A stretch of 64,000 bases of DNA. Source: Lomentospora prolificans (taxonomy: Eukaryota > Ascomycota > Sordariomycetes > Microascales > Microascaceae). This document shows positions 11,625 through 22,930 of this stretch, in pieces; within the stretch, counting starts at the first letter, position 1, and every line of letters begins with the position of its first letter. Below the pieces are notes generated by a model. That model was not told the DNA's origin. It did not search any database and saw only the letters and a list, made by a program, of their open reading frames with translations. The translations under genes and the position numbers were made by a program. The DNA lies in assembly GCA_029532625.1 (NCBI GenBank), contig JARFXM010000008.1:806001-870000 (forward strand), written 5' to 3'.

Positions 11625-14600
11625 TATTATAAAATAACTCTCTATAAAAGAACCCTTAGAAGTGATAGTTAGTTACTATAGTGTCTCTAAGTATTCCTTT
11701 TATAATTAACCCCCCTTTACTAGAAGGAAAGACCTCTTTAAACCCTAACTAGGTAAACTATTTAGTTAAGTAGGCTATAAACTAGGCTACTTAACTAATA
11801 TAGGAATAGCTAGCCTAGCTAACTACTACCCTGTAAATAATATAGGCTGTAATGATAAACCTAGCCCTATTTACTAGTTCTACTCTGGGTATATAAATGC
11901 CCCTCTCTAACTAGCTCTCTAAGCCCCCTGCTAAGGAGATGCCCTCTACTGCTCACTAAGGAGCAGTTAAACTAAAACTCCTACTAGACCCCTCTAAGTT
12001 TACTAGGAAGTAGAAGGACTATAATATATAAGTGTAGTAGATATATGATAAGATCTATTATAATAGCCTGCTTATTAGGGATAATAGGAGGATATAGTAT
12101 ATTATTAACTCCTACTTAGGACTGATACTCTAAGCTATAGTTTTGACTTTCTTAGCTAAAGGTAGTCTAAATAGTCTCTAAGACCCTAATACCTTTATAG
12201 ACTATCTAGACTGGACCTATACTGATAGGAACTAGAGAGCCTGTATATATGATGAACTTTATGCCCTGAAATAGGGGGTTAATGAACTCTATTCATCTTA
12301 CCTACCTAGGTATGAATAGCTAATAGTGGAAGTAGGTGTAGCTAGTTAGGTAGATAATACTAAGATCTCCCTCCTTAAGAAGGGCCTTTACTAAGAGATC
12401 TATAAAAAGCTAATTAGTGTAAACCTCCCCTCTAAGTACTTCTAGTAGATTAACTATATTAGAGAGATTATAAGTAAGCTTAAGTAGCTAGAATAGAGCT
12501 TGTACCTAGCCTTCTATTAGAGCCCTAACCTAATTAAAAGACTAGAAAAGAAACCTAGCTCTTAGTATACTCTGGACTATTACCCCTAACTTAATAGAGA
12601 TAAGGATATAAGGATAATAGGAGTAAACTATACCTATATAGATAGGTGTGCTAAGTAAAAATAGAATTATGGGTACTTGCTAAAAAATAGGAAGGAACTA
12701 ATACAGCCCTCCTATCTTGATGCTAGCTCCCTCTATAGTAACTCTAAATACTTATCTATACTATTAAAGGAGGTCCCTATTAGGTAAGTGAAAGAAGATG
12801 TAGAGAGTACTCTAGAATCCTTAGATAAGGAGAGTGAGTTGGAAAAAGGCTAGCTCTAATATAAAGTTAGGTATTAGAGCCTTTAGTAACTAAGAAGTAA
12901 GATTAGGAAGCTTTTAAGCTAAGAATAGATAGGAATCCTATACTAATTACTACTTAAGTTAATAAAAAAATTATTAAAGTATTAGTAGATATTAGGTATA
13001 ACTCCTATATAGCTATTAGTAAATCCTTTACTAAGTTACTCTACCTCCCCCTTATTAATTACTCCCCCTAAGTAGTATGAGGGTTCTCTAATGACTCTCT
13101 AGCTATATGTATTATAGGTATAGCTATACTAGATGTAGAGATAGGAGGTTTTATGGAATACTTCTTTACCTATATTATCCCTAGCCTAAGTGAGGACTTA
13201 TTCCTAGGTAAACTCTAGTTGGAAAGAAATACTATTATCTTCTATATAGATTAGTAGTGCTTCTTCTATAGAAAGGTAGGGATCACTATCTATCTTATAA
13301 GTAAGGAAGAGCCTATAAGACTCTAAGAGATCTAGGTAGTAGCCCTTCTCCCTATATACTCCTTTACTATGCTTTATAGGTGCTTCTACTATAAGAAACT
13401 GCCTATATCTATATAGCTAAGAGTAGTAAGTATTATAGATATAGATAAAGTACTTAAAAGGAAGGCTCCTATGAACCTAGAAAACTATATCCTATAATAT
13501 ATCTTTAAAAAGTTCTCTAAACTCTTCTCTAAAGACTTTATAAATAGACTACCTTTTTACTAACTAGGAGTAGACTATAAGATTAACCTAGTCCTAGATA
13601 AGGATAGTATAGAACCACCTTTGCTATAGGGTCTATTATACTATATATCCAGAGAGGAACTACTAGTTCTCTACTAGATACTCTTTAAGCTACTTAATAA
13701 AGGGTTTATCTAGGCTAGCAGCTTGCTAGTAGTGGCTTTGGTGCTTTTCGTGTGGAAACTGGGAGGTGGCCTCTACTTCTACATTAACTACTAAGTACTT
13801 AATACTATATTAAAAAAGGACTGCTACCCTCTCCTACTGATTATAGAGACCCTTTGCAACCTAGCTAGCATTTGATGGTTTACTAAGCTAGATATCTATA
13901 CTACCTTCTATAAGATCTATATAGTGAAGGGCTATAAGGAAAAGACTACTTTCTATACCTGATATAGACTCTTTAAATAGCTAGTATACTTATTCAGACT
14001 ATCTAATACTCCTATGACCTTTTAGTAGCTTATTAATATAACCTTATATAAGTTTACTAATTTTATTACTACTTATATTGATAATATACTTATTTACTTA
14101 AGAGGGTCCTAGAGTGACTATAAAGTAAAAGTGTAGAAGGTACTCTAAGTACTCTCTAATATAGGCTTATATTTAAATTTAAAGAAGTATGAATTTAGTA
14201 TGAAAATAGTTAAGTACTTAGGGTTTATAATAACTACTAGAAAAGGTGTTTTCTATAACCTAGAGAAACTAAGAGTTATCTATAAATAGGCCCTATTAAC
14301 TTCTATAAGGGGTGTCTGAAGTTTCTTTAGTTTTACTAATTATTACTAAGTATTTATCTATAACTTTACTAAGGTAATCTAACTACTAACTTAGCTAATA
14401 AGGAAAGGGATCCTATTCTAGTAGGACTAGGAGTAGTAAGAGGTTTTTAATACCTTGAAGGTAGCTTTTATAAAGAAACTAATGCTTTACTAGTAGGACC
14501 CTGAATAGCCTACCTAGGTTAAGATAGATTACTCTGGATCTACCCTAGGTGATATCCTCTTATAGGAAGATAGGAGTGGGTAGTGCTATATTATAGCCTA

Positions 14601-15192
14601 CTACTTATAGTAGCTTAGCCTTACTGAATATAACTACCCTATCTATAATAAAGAGATGCTAGTGATTGTATGATGCCTCTCTGAATAGTCTGTAGAACTA
14701 ACTAGCTGTGGTACTTTCACTATACTTATAGACTATTAGAATCTTATTTACTTTATGATGAGGTAGTAGCTAATAGAATAGTAAAGCTACTAGGCTGAAC
14801 TTCTATCCTATTACTATTTTACCCTATACTACTACCTAGGGAGCCTAAATAGTATAGCTAATACCCTATCTTGCTAAGAGTAAGATGTTCTCTATGATAA
14901 CTTAGATAACTGAGAAATAGGATATTTTATCTAGCTAATCCCTACCTTTATACTCCCTATAGAACCTACTATTATCCTGCTAGAGCTACCTTAGATAGTG
15001 TAGAATGAACTTATAGAAAGGACTCTAGTAATTAGCCCTATAGATATTTTCTAAATAGAACTAGAACTATAGTAGCTTTAGAATAATACTCTACTAGAAG
15101 ATATTACCTATTAGAGAGTATTTACTATAGTCTCTTAGGGGGACTGGAGTTTTCCCCTAATGCTAAACCTTAAACTATAAATATTAGAATGC
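11625..15192 (+). pseudogene. Decayed gag-protease-RT-RNase H region of element A
   Basis: Translated fragments between stops show, in order, a gag region from about 11940 with a decayed CCHC zinc knuckle near 12645-12690, an aspartic protease region (about 12970-13260), reverse transcriptase (about 13720-14300; a YxDN-type catalytic box is visible in the fragment TTYIDNILIYLRG) and RNase H (about 14300-14900). The block ends at the RNase H-integrase junction where element B is inserted. Stops are spread through all domains, mostly at former CpA/TpG sites. No intact protein is possible. Confidence 0.85.
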
Positions 15193-15197
15193 TATAT
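15193..15197. repeat. Left target-site duplication of element B (TATAT)
   Basis: Matches 18909-18913. In element B's own uninterrupted pol the same site reads TGTAT (in GAATGCTGTATTGATG), so the duplicated target is TGTAT changed by one G-to-A transition. Confidence 0.88.
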
Positions 15198-15596
15198 TGT
15201 AACAGGTTGAACCCTGGAATATGAGTGCTAGTGATGCTGGCACCTACTACACCCTCTCTATAGGCCTACTATGATTAGAACCCTGTACACCTCCCTAATA
15301 GGAGGTCCACTAGTAATCTCCTAGTGGATCTACTAGTATGGGACTGCCTATATACCCCCTATTAGGAGACCTATAAGTAATCTCCTAGTAGGCCTACTAT
15401 AGTAAGACTGCTCTATAATTATATTATGGGCCTACTCCTATAAGGGTGTACACCCTTATAAGCAGCTCCTATATAACTGCTACTATAGTAGAAGATCCTT
15501 TTTTTTTCTATTCTTTCCTTTTACTCCTTAGTTATTTTATAATAAATATATCTAGGCCCTGTATTATAGACTATACTTTATAGCTAGCCTGTAATA
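15198..15596 (+). repeat. LTR2, 5' LTR of element B
   Basis: 399 bases, TGTAACAGG...CTGTAATA. This copy keeps the terminal TG and several TpG/CpG-derived sites changed in LTR1, LTR3 and LTR4, so it looks the least mutated of the four. Confidence 0.9.
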
Positions 15597-18509
15597 TATT
15601 ATAAAATAACTCTTTGTAAAAGAACTCTTAGAAGTGATAGTTAGTTGTTATGGTGTCTCTGAGTATTCCCTTTATAATTGACCCCCCTTTACTAGAAGGA
15701 AAGACCTCTTTAAACCCTAACTGGGTAAACTATTTAGTTGAGTAGGCTATAAACTAGGCCACTTGACTAATATAGGAATAGCTAGCCTAGCTGACTGCTA
15801 CCCTGTAAATGATGTAGGCTGTGATGATGAACCTGGCCCTATTTGCTGGTTCCACTCTGGGCGTATAAACGCCCCTCTCTAACTGGCCCTCTGAGCCCCC
15901 TGCTGAGGAGATGCCCTCTACTGTTTACTAAGGAGTGGTTAAACTGAAACTCCTACTAGACCCCCCTAAGTTCACTGGGGTGTGGAAGGTACTCTGAGCG
16001 CTCTCTGATATAGGCTTGCACCTAGACTTGAAGAAGTGTGAATTCAGTATGAAAATAGTTAAGTACTTAGGGTTCATGATAACCACTAGAAAAAATGTTT
16101 TCTATAACCTAGAGAAACTAAGAGCTATCTATAAATAGGCCCTATTAACTTCTATAAGGGGTATCTAAAGTTTTCTTAGTTTTGCTAACTATTACTAAGT
16201 ATTTATCTATAACTTTACTAAGGTAACCTAACTACTAACTTAGCTAATAAGGAAAGGGATCCTATTCTAGTAGGACTAGGAGTAGTAAGAGGCCTTTAAT
16301 ACCTTGAAGGTAGCCTTTATAAAGAAACTAATACTTTACTAGTAGGACCCTAAATAGCCTACCTAGGTTAAGATAGACTGCTCTGGATCTGCCCTAGGTA
16401 GTATCCTCTTATAGGAAGATAGGAGTAGGCAGTGCTATGTTATAGCCTACTACTTATAGTGGCTCAGCCCTACTGAGTATAACTACCCTATCCATGATAA
16501 AGAGATGCTAGTGATTGTATGATGCCTCTCTGAATAGTCTGTGGAACTAACTAGCTATAGTACCTTCACTATACTTATAGACTATTAGAATCTCACCTAC
16601 TTTATAATAAGGTAGTAGCTAATAGAATAGCAAAGCTACTAAGCTGAACTTCTATCCTATTACTACTTTATCCTATACTACTACCTAGGGAGCCTAAATA
16701 GTATAGCTAATACCCTATCCTGCTAAGAGTAAGATATCCCCTATGATAACTTAGATAACTGAGAAATAGGATATTTTATCTAGCTGATCCCTGCCTCTAT
16801 ACTTTTTATAGAACCTACTATCGTCCTGCTAGAGCTGCCTTAGATAGTATAGAGTGAACCTATAGAAAGGACTCTAGTAATTAGCCCTATAGATGTTTTC
16901 TAAATAGAACTGGAACTATAGTAGCTCTGGAATAATACCCTACTAGAAGATACTACCTATTGGAGAGTGTTTGCTATAGTCTCCTAGGGGGACTAGAGTT
17001 TTCCCCTGATACTAAACCTTAAACTATAAATATTAGAATGCTGTATTGATGTGAATAACTGGCTCACCTTTAGAGATTGACTTTAGGTACCTAGTAAGGG
17101 TATGAGCTATCCCCTATAGGGCTATATAGTCTAAGCTATCTATAATGTAAGTACTACTGGCTACCTAGGCTGTAAAGGAACTATTGCTATGGTAACTTGC
17201 TAGTTCTATTAGCCTGGGTTAATATAGGATGTTTGCCAGTTTGTAAGGAATTATAATATCTATAGAAGAGGAACTATTTAGAGATAGACTAAATATAGCC
17301 TTTTTAAACTACTCCCTATCCTAGAGAGGACTTAGAGTAAGCTTACTATAGACTTTATAACTAACCTTCCCCCTACTAGTCTAGATAGAGTAACTTTCTT
17401 ATAGGTTATTATTAACTACCTCTTAAAGAATATAATATTAGAACTAATAATAACTATAGCTATAGAAGCCTATACTAAGTGCTTCCTTACTATCTACTAC
17501 TAGTATTATAGAATCCCTAACTTAATTATAAGTAATAGAGGTAGTAACTAGATAAGCTATTTCTAGAGAAGGTTCTATAAATACCTAGGGATTAAATACT
17601 AACTAAGCTTAGCCTATTACCTATAGATTAATAGTAGCCCTGAATAGATAAACTAGGAAGTATAATACTACCTATAGGCATTTATCTATTACTCCTAGTT
17701 AGATTAGGGTAAGTATATCCTACTTATATAGTTAACTCTAAATAATAGAGTGAATACTACTATTAGGATAAGCCTATTCTTCCTAGAATATAGTTATAAT
17801 ATGGACCTACTTAGTATTATAAAGAGTACTCCCTCTGCTCCTTATAATATAGAGGAGAAATAAGCTAATAAGTTTTATACCTACTTTTATAAAGTTACTA
17901 GGTTTATTTAGGTAGTAATAGCTACTACCTAATTCTAATAAGAAGAAGTAGTGAATATATAGTACTACCTAGCTAAGAGGTTTAAAGTTAGTAATAAGGT
18001 CTAGCTCTAGGTAAAGAATTATAGCTTACTATACTTATTAAAGAAGTTAGATTAGCTCTACTATAAATATATAGTAATAGTAGTACTAAGTATTAATATT
18101 ATAGAGCTAGATATCCTTAGTAATATCTATAAGTACTTCTATATAGACTTCCTATACTAAGTATATAGTAATCTACTACCTGGTCAGCAGATTAATAATA
18201 TATAACCCCTACTACTCTATAATAGTAGGGAAGATGAATACTAAGTAGTATAAATCCTTTATACTAGGTGGAAGAAGTGAGGAAGAGGCTATTTCTATAA
18301 AGCCCTAGTATACTAGGAAGGCTATATAGCTCCTACTTAGGAGCTATTAGAGAATATATAGGATATAGTAGTATTAGATATTTATAAAGTATATTATAGA
18401 CCTATTACTAAAGTAGATAGGCCTATAGAAGAATATAATAATCTCTAGAGACTATATAGAGATATAATAGGCCCTTAATAAGGGCCCTCTAGTAGGAGGA
18501 GGGGGGTAC
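15597..18509 (+). pseudogene. Deleted gag-pol of element B (gag start joined to late RT, RNase H, integrase, chromodomain)
   Basis: Gag begins as in element A but at about 15978-15989 jumps from early gag directly into RT, with TGTGGAAGG at the join. Element A has the related GTAGAAGG both in gag (12010-12017) and in RT (14133-14140), so about 2.1 kb was lost between short direct repeats. After the join: end of RT, RNase H, then from about 17040 the integrase (core fragment with KLTIDFITNLPPTSLDR near 17340-17390) and a chromodomain near 18235-18365 (fragment ALVYWEGYIAPTWE). Stops are frequent. Confidence 0.85.
18494..18506 (+). other. Polypurine tract of element B
   Basis: AGGAGGAGGGGGG lies just before LTR3, the expected priming site for plus-strand DNA synthesis. 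The identical tract precedes LTR4. Confidence 0.75.
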
Positions 18510-18908
18510 TATAATAAGTTAAACCCTGGAATATAAGTACTAGTAATACTAGTACTTACTATACCCTCTCTATAGGCCTACTATAATTAGAACCCTGTAT
18601 ACCTCCCTAATAGGAGGTCTACTAGTAATCTCCTAGTGGATCTACTAGTATAGGACTATCTATATACCCCCTATTAGGAGACCTATAAGTAATCTCCTAG
18701 TAGGCCTACTATAGTAAGACTGCTCTATGACTATACTATAGGCCTACTCCTATAAGGGTATATACCCTTATAAGCAGCTCCTATATAACTGCTACTATAG
18801 TAGAAGATCCTTTTTTTTTCTATTCTTTCCTTTTACTCCTTAGTTATTTTATAATAGATATATCTAGGCCCTGCATTGCAGACTATACTTCGTGGCTAGC
18901 CTGTAACA
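18510..18908 (+). repeat. LTR3, 3' LTR of element B
   Basis: 399 bases, TATAATAAG...CTGTAACA. It keeps the original CA end but has lost the initial TG. Confidence 0.9.
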
Positions 18909-18913
18909 TATAT
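18909..18913. repeat. Right target-site duplication of element B (TATAT)
   Basis: Identical to 15193-15197 and followed at once by element A's pol sequence (TGATGCAAATAACTGG). Confidence 0.88.
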
Positions 18914-20376
18914 TGATGCAAATAACTGGCTCACCTTTAGAGATTGACTTTGGGTACCTAGTAAGGGTATAAGCTATCCCCTATAGGGCTATATAGTCTA
19001 AGCTATCCATAATATAAGCACTACTAGCCACCTAGGCTATAAAGGAACTATTACTATAGTAACTTACTAGTTCTATTAGCCTAGGTTAATATAGGATATT
19101 TACTAGTTTATAAGGAACTATAATATCTATAGAAGAGGAATTATTTAGAGATAGACTAAATATAGCCTTCTTAAACTACTCCTTATCCTAGAGAGGACCT
19201 AGAGTAAGTTTACTATAGACTTTATAACTAACCTTTCTTCTACTAGTCTAGATAGAGTAACTTTTTTATAGGTTATTATTAACTACCTCTTAAAGAATAT
19301 AATATTAGAACTAATAATAACTATAGCTATAGAAGCCTATACTAAGTGCTTCCTTACTATCTACTACTAGTATTATAGAATCCCTAACTTAATTATAAGT
19401 AATAGAAGTAGTAACTAGATAAGCTATTTCTAGAGAAGGTTCTATAAATACCTAGGGATCAAATACTAACTAAGTTTAGCCTATTACTTATAAACTAATA
19501 GTAGCCTTGAATAGATAAACTAGGAAGTATAATACTACCTATAGGTATTTATCTATTACTCCTAGTTAGATTAGGGTAAGTATATCCTACTTATATAGTT
19601 AGCTCTAAATAATAGGGTAAATACTACTATTAGGATAAGCCTATTCTTCCTAGAATATAGTTATAATATAGACCTGCTTAGTATTATAGAGAGTACTCCC
19701 TCTACTCCTTATAATATAGAGGAGAAATAAGTTAATAAATTTTATACCTACTTTTATAAAGCTACTAGGTTTATTTAGGTAGTAATAGCTACTACCTAAC
19801 TCTAATAAGAAGAAGTAGTAAATATATAGTACTACCTAGCTAAGAGGTTTAAGGTTAGTAATAAAGTCTAGCTCTAGGTAAAGAACTATAGCTTACTATA
19901 TTTATTAAAGAAGTTAGACTAGCTCTACTATAAATATATAGTAATAGTAATATTAAGTACTAATATTATAGAGCTAGATATCCCTAGTAATATCTATAAG
20001 TACTTCTATATAGACCTCCTATACTAAGTACATAGTAATCCACTATCTAGTTAGTAGACTAATAATATATAACCCCTACTACTCTATAATAGTAGGGAAG
20101 ATGAATACTAAGTAGTATAAATCCTTTATACTAGGTGGAAGAAGTGAGGAAGAGGCTATTTCTATAAAGCCCTAGTATACTAGGAAGGCTATATAGCTCC
20201 TACTTAGGAGCTATTAGAGAATATATAGGATATAGTAGTACTAGATACTTATAAAGTATATTATAAACTTATTATTAAAGTAGATAGGCTTATAGAAGAA
20301 TATAATAATCTCTAGAGATTATATAGAGATATAATAGGCCCCTAATAAGGGCCCTCTAGTAGGAGGAGGGGGGTAT
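18914..20376 (+). pseudogene. Decayed integrase and chromodomain of element A
   Basis: This is the continuation of the gag-pol cut at 15197. It aligns base for base with 17040-18509 of element B, apart from transitions. It holds the integrase zinc-binding and catalytic core region (about 18920-19760), the C-terminal region, and a chromodomain at about 20100-20230. A chromodomain reads methylated histone H3 and steers chromoviruses into heterochromatin. The frame is interrupted by many stops. Confidence 0.82.
20361..20373 (+). other. Polypurine tract of element A
   Basis: AGGAGGAGGGGGG directly upstream of LTR4, the same tract as at 18494-18506. Confidence 0.75.
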
Positions 20377-20775
20377 TATAATAGGTTAAACCCTGGAATA
20401 TAAGTATTAGTAATACTAGTACCTACTATACCCTCTCTATAGGCCTACTATAATCAGAACCCTATATACCTCCCTAATAGGAGGTCTACTAGTAATCTCC
20501 TAGTAGATCTACTAGTATAGGACTGCCTATATACCCTCTATTAGGAGACTTATAAGTAATCTCCTAGTAGGCCTACTATAGTAAGACTGCTCTATGACTA
20601 TACTGTGGGCCTACTCCTATAAGGGTATGTACCCTTATAAACAGCTCCTATATAACTGCTACTATAGTAGAAGATCTTTTTTTTTTCTATTCTTTCCTTT
20701 TGCTCCTTAGTTATTTTATAATAGATATATCTAGGCCCTGTGTTGCAGACTATACTTTGCGGCTAGCCTGTAATA
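20377..20775 (+). repeat. LTR4, 3' LTR of element A
   Basis: 399 bases, TATAATAGG...CTGTAATA, pair of LTR1. It has a T10 run where the others have T9 because one C became T. Confidence 0.9.
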
Positions 20776-20780
20776 ATTAA
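20776..20780. repeat. Right target-site duplication of element A (ATTAA)
   Basis: Identical to 11221-11225. Confidence 0.88.
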
Positions 20781-20866
20781 GGCTTGAATAATATAATAAT
20801 ATTAAATAATATTAAATTTTATTTAACTAGAAGTATAAGTATTTATATAAATAGTATGTGTATATA

Positions 20867-20919
20867 GAGGGGTTGAGGCTGAAAAATTTCAAAAGTTACA
20901 AATTCGCTACAGGCTTCCG
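20867..20919 (-). repeat. Right terminal inverted repeat (53 bp)
   Basis: Reverse complement of 6719-6771 with three transitions. Followed by TA (20920-20921), matching TA at 6717-6718. Confidence 0.9.
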
Positions 20920-20921
20920 TA

Positions 20922-22930
20922 CCTGGCCAACACACACAGACAGATATGACGCGCCGCCCGTTTGGCTAGCCTGGCTGGCCTAGAATGCCCTTCTGCGGCA
21001 CCCTGTGTGTCCGCGGGCGCCACATTAGTGCCTTGAATGCTGGCTGGCTGGGTTGGAAGTTGGGTGCGCTCCTGTCCGCCTCGTTGTGTCGAGCTGCAGC
21101 TTGCGACATTCTAGTGTCCATCCAACCAGGAGGTGCAGCTTTTTCTACTTTGCTTTGGATGTGGTGGAGGGTATCTCGATTCAGCCTCGGTCAAGAATCA
21201 AACTGGCTGCACACGAGAGAGAATATTAGGACATACTGCACCTCAATTGCTCAAGTCTCCGTCCGAAACGTCAACCCAAAGGCTCTGAAGAGGCCAGTCG
21301 GAAGGCAAGGATTCTTGTCCGAATGGTGTGCAGCAATCAATAGCAGTCATCAGGAGGCGGCTCTGGAACAAGCTTAAGATGCTGATTTTTTCTTTTCCCT
21401 CCAAGTCGGCCTGGCTTCACCAAAAATGATTTGCGCCGTCTTCCCCCATGCATTTCCGAAACCTCCAGGAAATCGGAAAGAATATAGCTCTGTATTACAG
21501 ATCGTTCAATGTTACGTCGCCACCGAGGAGCCCAAGTCAGCAGGACTCGCTGCACTCCTTCGGGCATGTAATGCTATGCAGCTTCCCGGCGTGGAGGAGC
21601 CATAGGCATCCAGGACCGGGGAGGAGGAAGCCCTAACCTTGGGGTTTTTCGTGTTTCCGGCTTCCTCTTCTCATCGACTTTGAGCTCAGTCAAGTACGTT
21701 TGGTTGTGGAACATATCAGTTAATCCATCTACGAATGTAGGCCCACCCCCTTGCTTCAATTAGCAGACACGCCGAGCGTACCATTTCAAATCTTCATAAC
21801 CGTCCATCCTCGGCTTAGGGTTGTCTAAAGTGCATGGGCCTGGCCCTGCTGGGTTGCCTTAAGGCGAGCCAGGAGAATGTTGTCACCTGGACCCCGAAAA
21901 AAACAGGGCGACACTCTTTAAATCCCCCACCTGCAGCTGGCGGGGTTATTCCGGTCACTTGTACCCTTTTTCTTTTCTGGCAGCTCAGCCTTGTTGACGT
22001 TGACGTGGGAGAACAAGACACCGCGCCTGGCTCAAAACAAGTTATCAGGCTCGGGTCTGCTCTCCCGTCGCCGCGTCGTCGCCGTGTAAAAGAAGGAAGC
22101 AAAAGGGAACCCGCACAAAGCAAATAAAGGGACAGCAGATGAAGCGGTGCCGGATCCGTAGTGATGGTGAGAACAGTTGTGCAGCACAAGGCTGCATGTT
22201 GGGATCCATGGCCTGGCCTGGTTCCCCTTGTTTCCCTCTCACACTGAACCCCCAGTGGAACCAGCACAGCCATCACACGAGGGCCAGCGGCCGAGGCATG
22301 ATTAGCGGATAGCTCCTGTGCATCGCCACTGTAATATACAGGCTCTTTGACAGGGGTGGGACATCATCGTACGTATCTTGTAGAATACACAGTCGTGCGT
22401 CGCATCGGATTGCGATGACCATCCCCGGAGACATGGCTCGCCGTGGAGGGTGGGACGGTGGATTGAGTTCCGTCTTAATAGACTGAGAGCCAGCGGTCCA
22501 GAGAGCAGCACTAGCGGAGCGATGCCTCGCTGGCTCTCCCTCTGCCGCAGTTAACTCACCCTCCATCTTTCAGACGTCTCTAGGGACTGTTAATAATGCC
22601 ATATTGTGTTCGCCTCGTTCAGCGAATGGCCTAGTTCCGAAGTTGGCATTCGGTCGCGTTGTCATACATTGACCGGCTTTGGCCAGTTTCATGCGCCCTC
22701 ATTCGCTGTCACTCGCTGTAGGAGAGACCCCCTTCCTTCTAACATCAATGGATATGGATATAACAATGAGGCTTCGCCCCAAGGACCTTTGCCATTTCCC
22801 CTTGCGCTTTCTCTCCTCGGTAACCCCTACCTTGTGATAGACCAAAGCTCTTCCCATCTTTCCCCTTTACCGAAACTGCTATTTCCACCCAATCACTACT
22901 ATCACAACCAAAACACTCTTCATCTTTAAG
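20922..22930. other. Gene-free stretch, upstream region of the 22931 gene
   Basis: Base composition returns to normal immediately after the right inverted repeat. The open frames on both strands are short and domain-free. A pyrimidine-rich stretch at about 22785-22925 leads into the next gene and is probably its promoter/leader. Confidence 0.5.

Larger units (their letters stand above)
15198..18908 (+). mobile_element. Element B: deleted copy of the same chromovirus, inserted in element A
   Basis: LTR2 (15198-15596) and LTR3 (18510-18908), same orientation as element A, with a 5-bp duplication TATAT. Element A's pol reads up to 15197 and resumes at 18914 with the sequence that element B keeps uninterrupted around 17040, which shows that B landed inside A's pol. 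B lacks the end of gag, the protease and the first part of RT. It is 3.7 kb and non-autonomous, with LTRs, RNase H, integrase, chromodomain and polypurine tract retained. All frames contain stops. Confidence 0.92.
11226..20775 (+). mobile_element. Ty3/gypsy chromovirus, element A (outer, interrupted by element B)
   Basis: LTR1 (11226-11624) and LTR4 (20377-20775) are both 399 bases and are flanked by ATTAA on each side. Order inside: gag, protease, reverse transcriptase, RNase H, then element B, then integrase with C-terminal chromodomain, polypurine tract and LTR4. Without element B and its duplication the copy is about 5.83 kb, a normal size for a fungal Ty3/gypsy element. PR-RT-RH-INT order and the chromodomain place it among chromoviruses. 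All frames carry many stops, mainly TAG/TAA from C-to-T and G-to-A changes, so it is dead. It sits 139 bases inside the right end of the TIR element. Confidence 0.9.
6719..20919. mobile_element. 14.2 kb nest bounded by 53-bp terminal inverted repeats and TA duplication
   Basis: The first 53 bases (6719-6771) and the reverse complement of the last 53 (20867-20919) match at 50 positions. The dinucleotide TA flanks both ends (6717-6718 and 20920-20921). Inverted repeats plus a TA duplication are the mark of Tc1/mariner-type DNA transposons (Fot1/pogo relatives in fungi). After removing the nested LTR retrotransposon (11226-20775 and one copy of its 5-bp duplication) the DNA element would be about 4.65 kb, longer than the roughly 2 kb of typical Fot1 elements. 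Its interior is too mutated to translate, so no transposase can be named. The superfamily is inferred from ends and duplication only. Confidence 0.75.

Noticed and set aside
11226..20775. Tandem array of LTRs by unequal recombination (pairs 1-2 and 3-4)
   Set aside because: The 5-bp duplications pair LTR1 with LTR4 and LTR2 with LTR3, and pol resumes exactly after LTR3, which only nesting explains.
6719..20919. Starship-type giant element
   Set aside because: Starships carry a DUF3435 tyrosine recombinase at one end and lack long perfect inverted repeats; here there are 53-bp inverted repeats with TA duplication and no readable recombinase.
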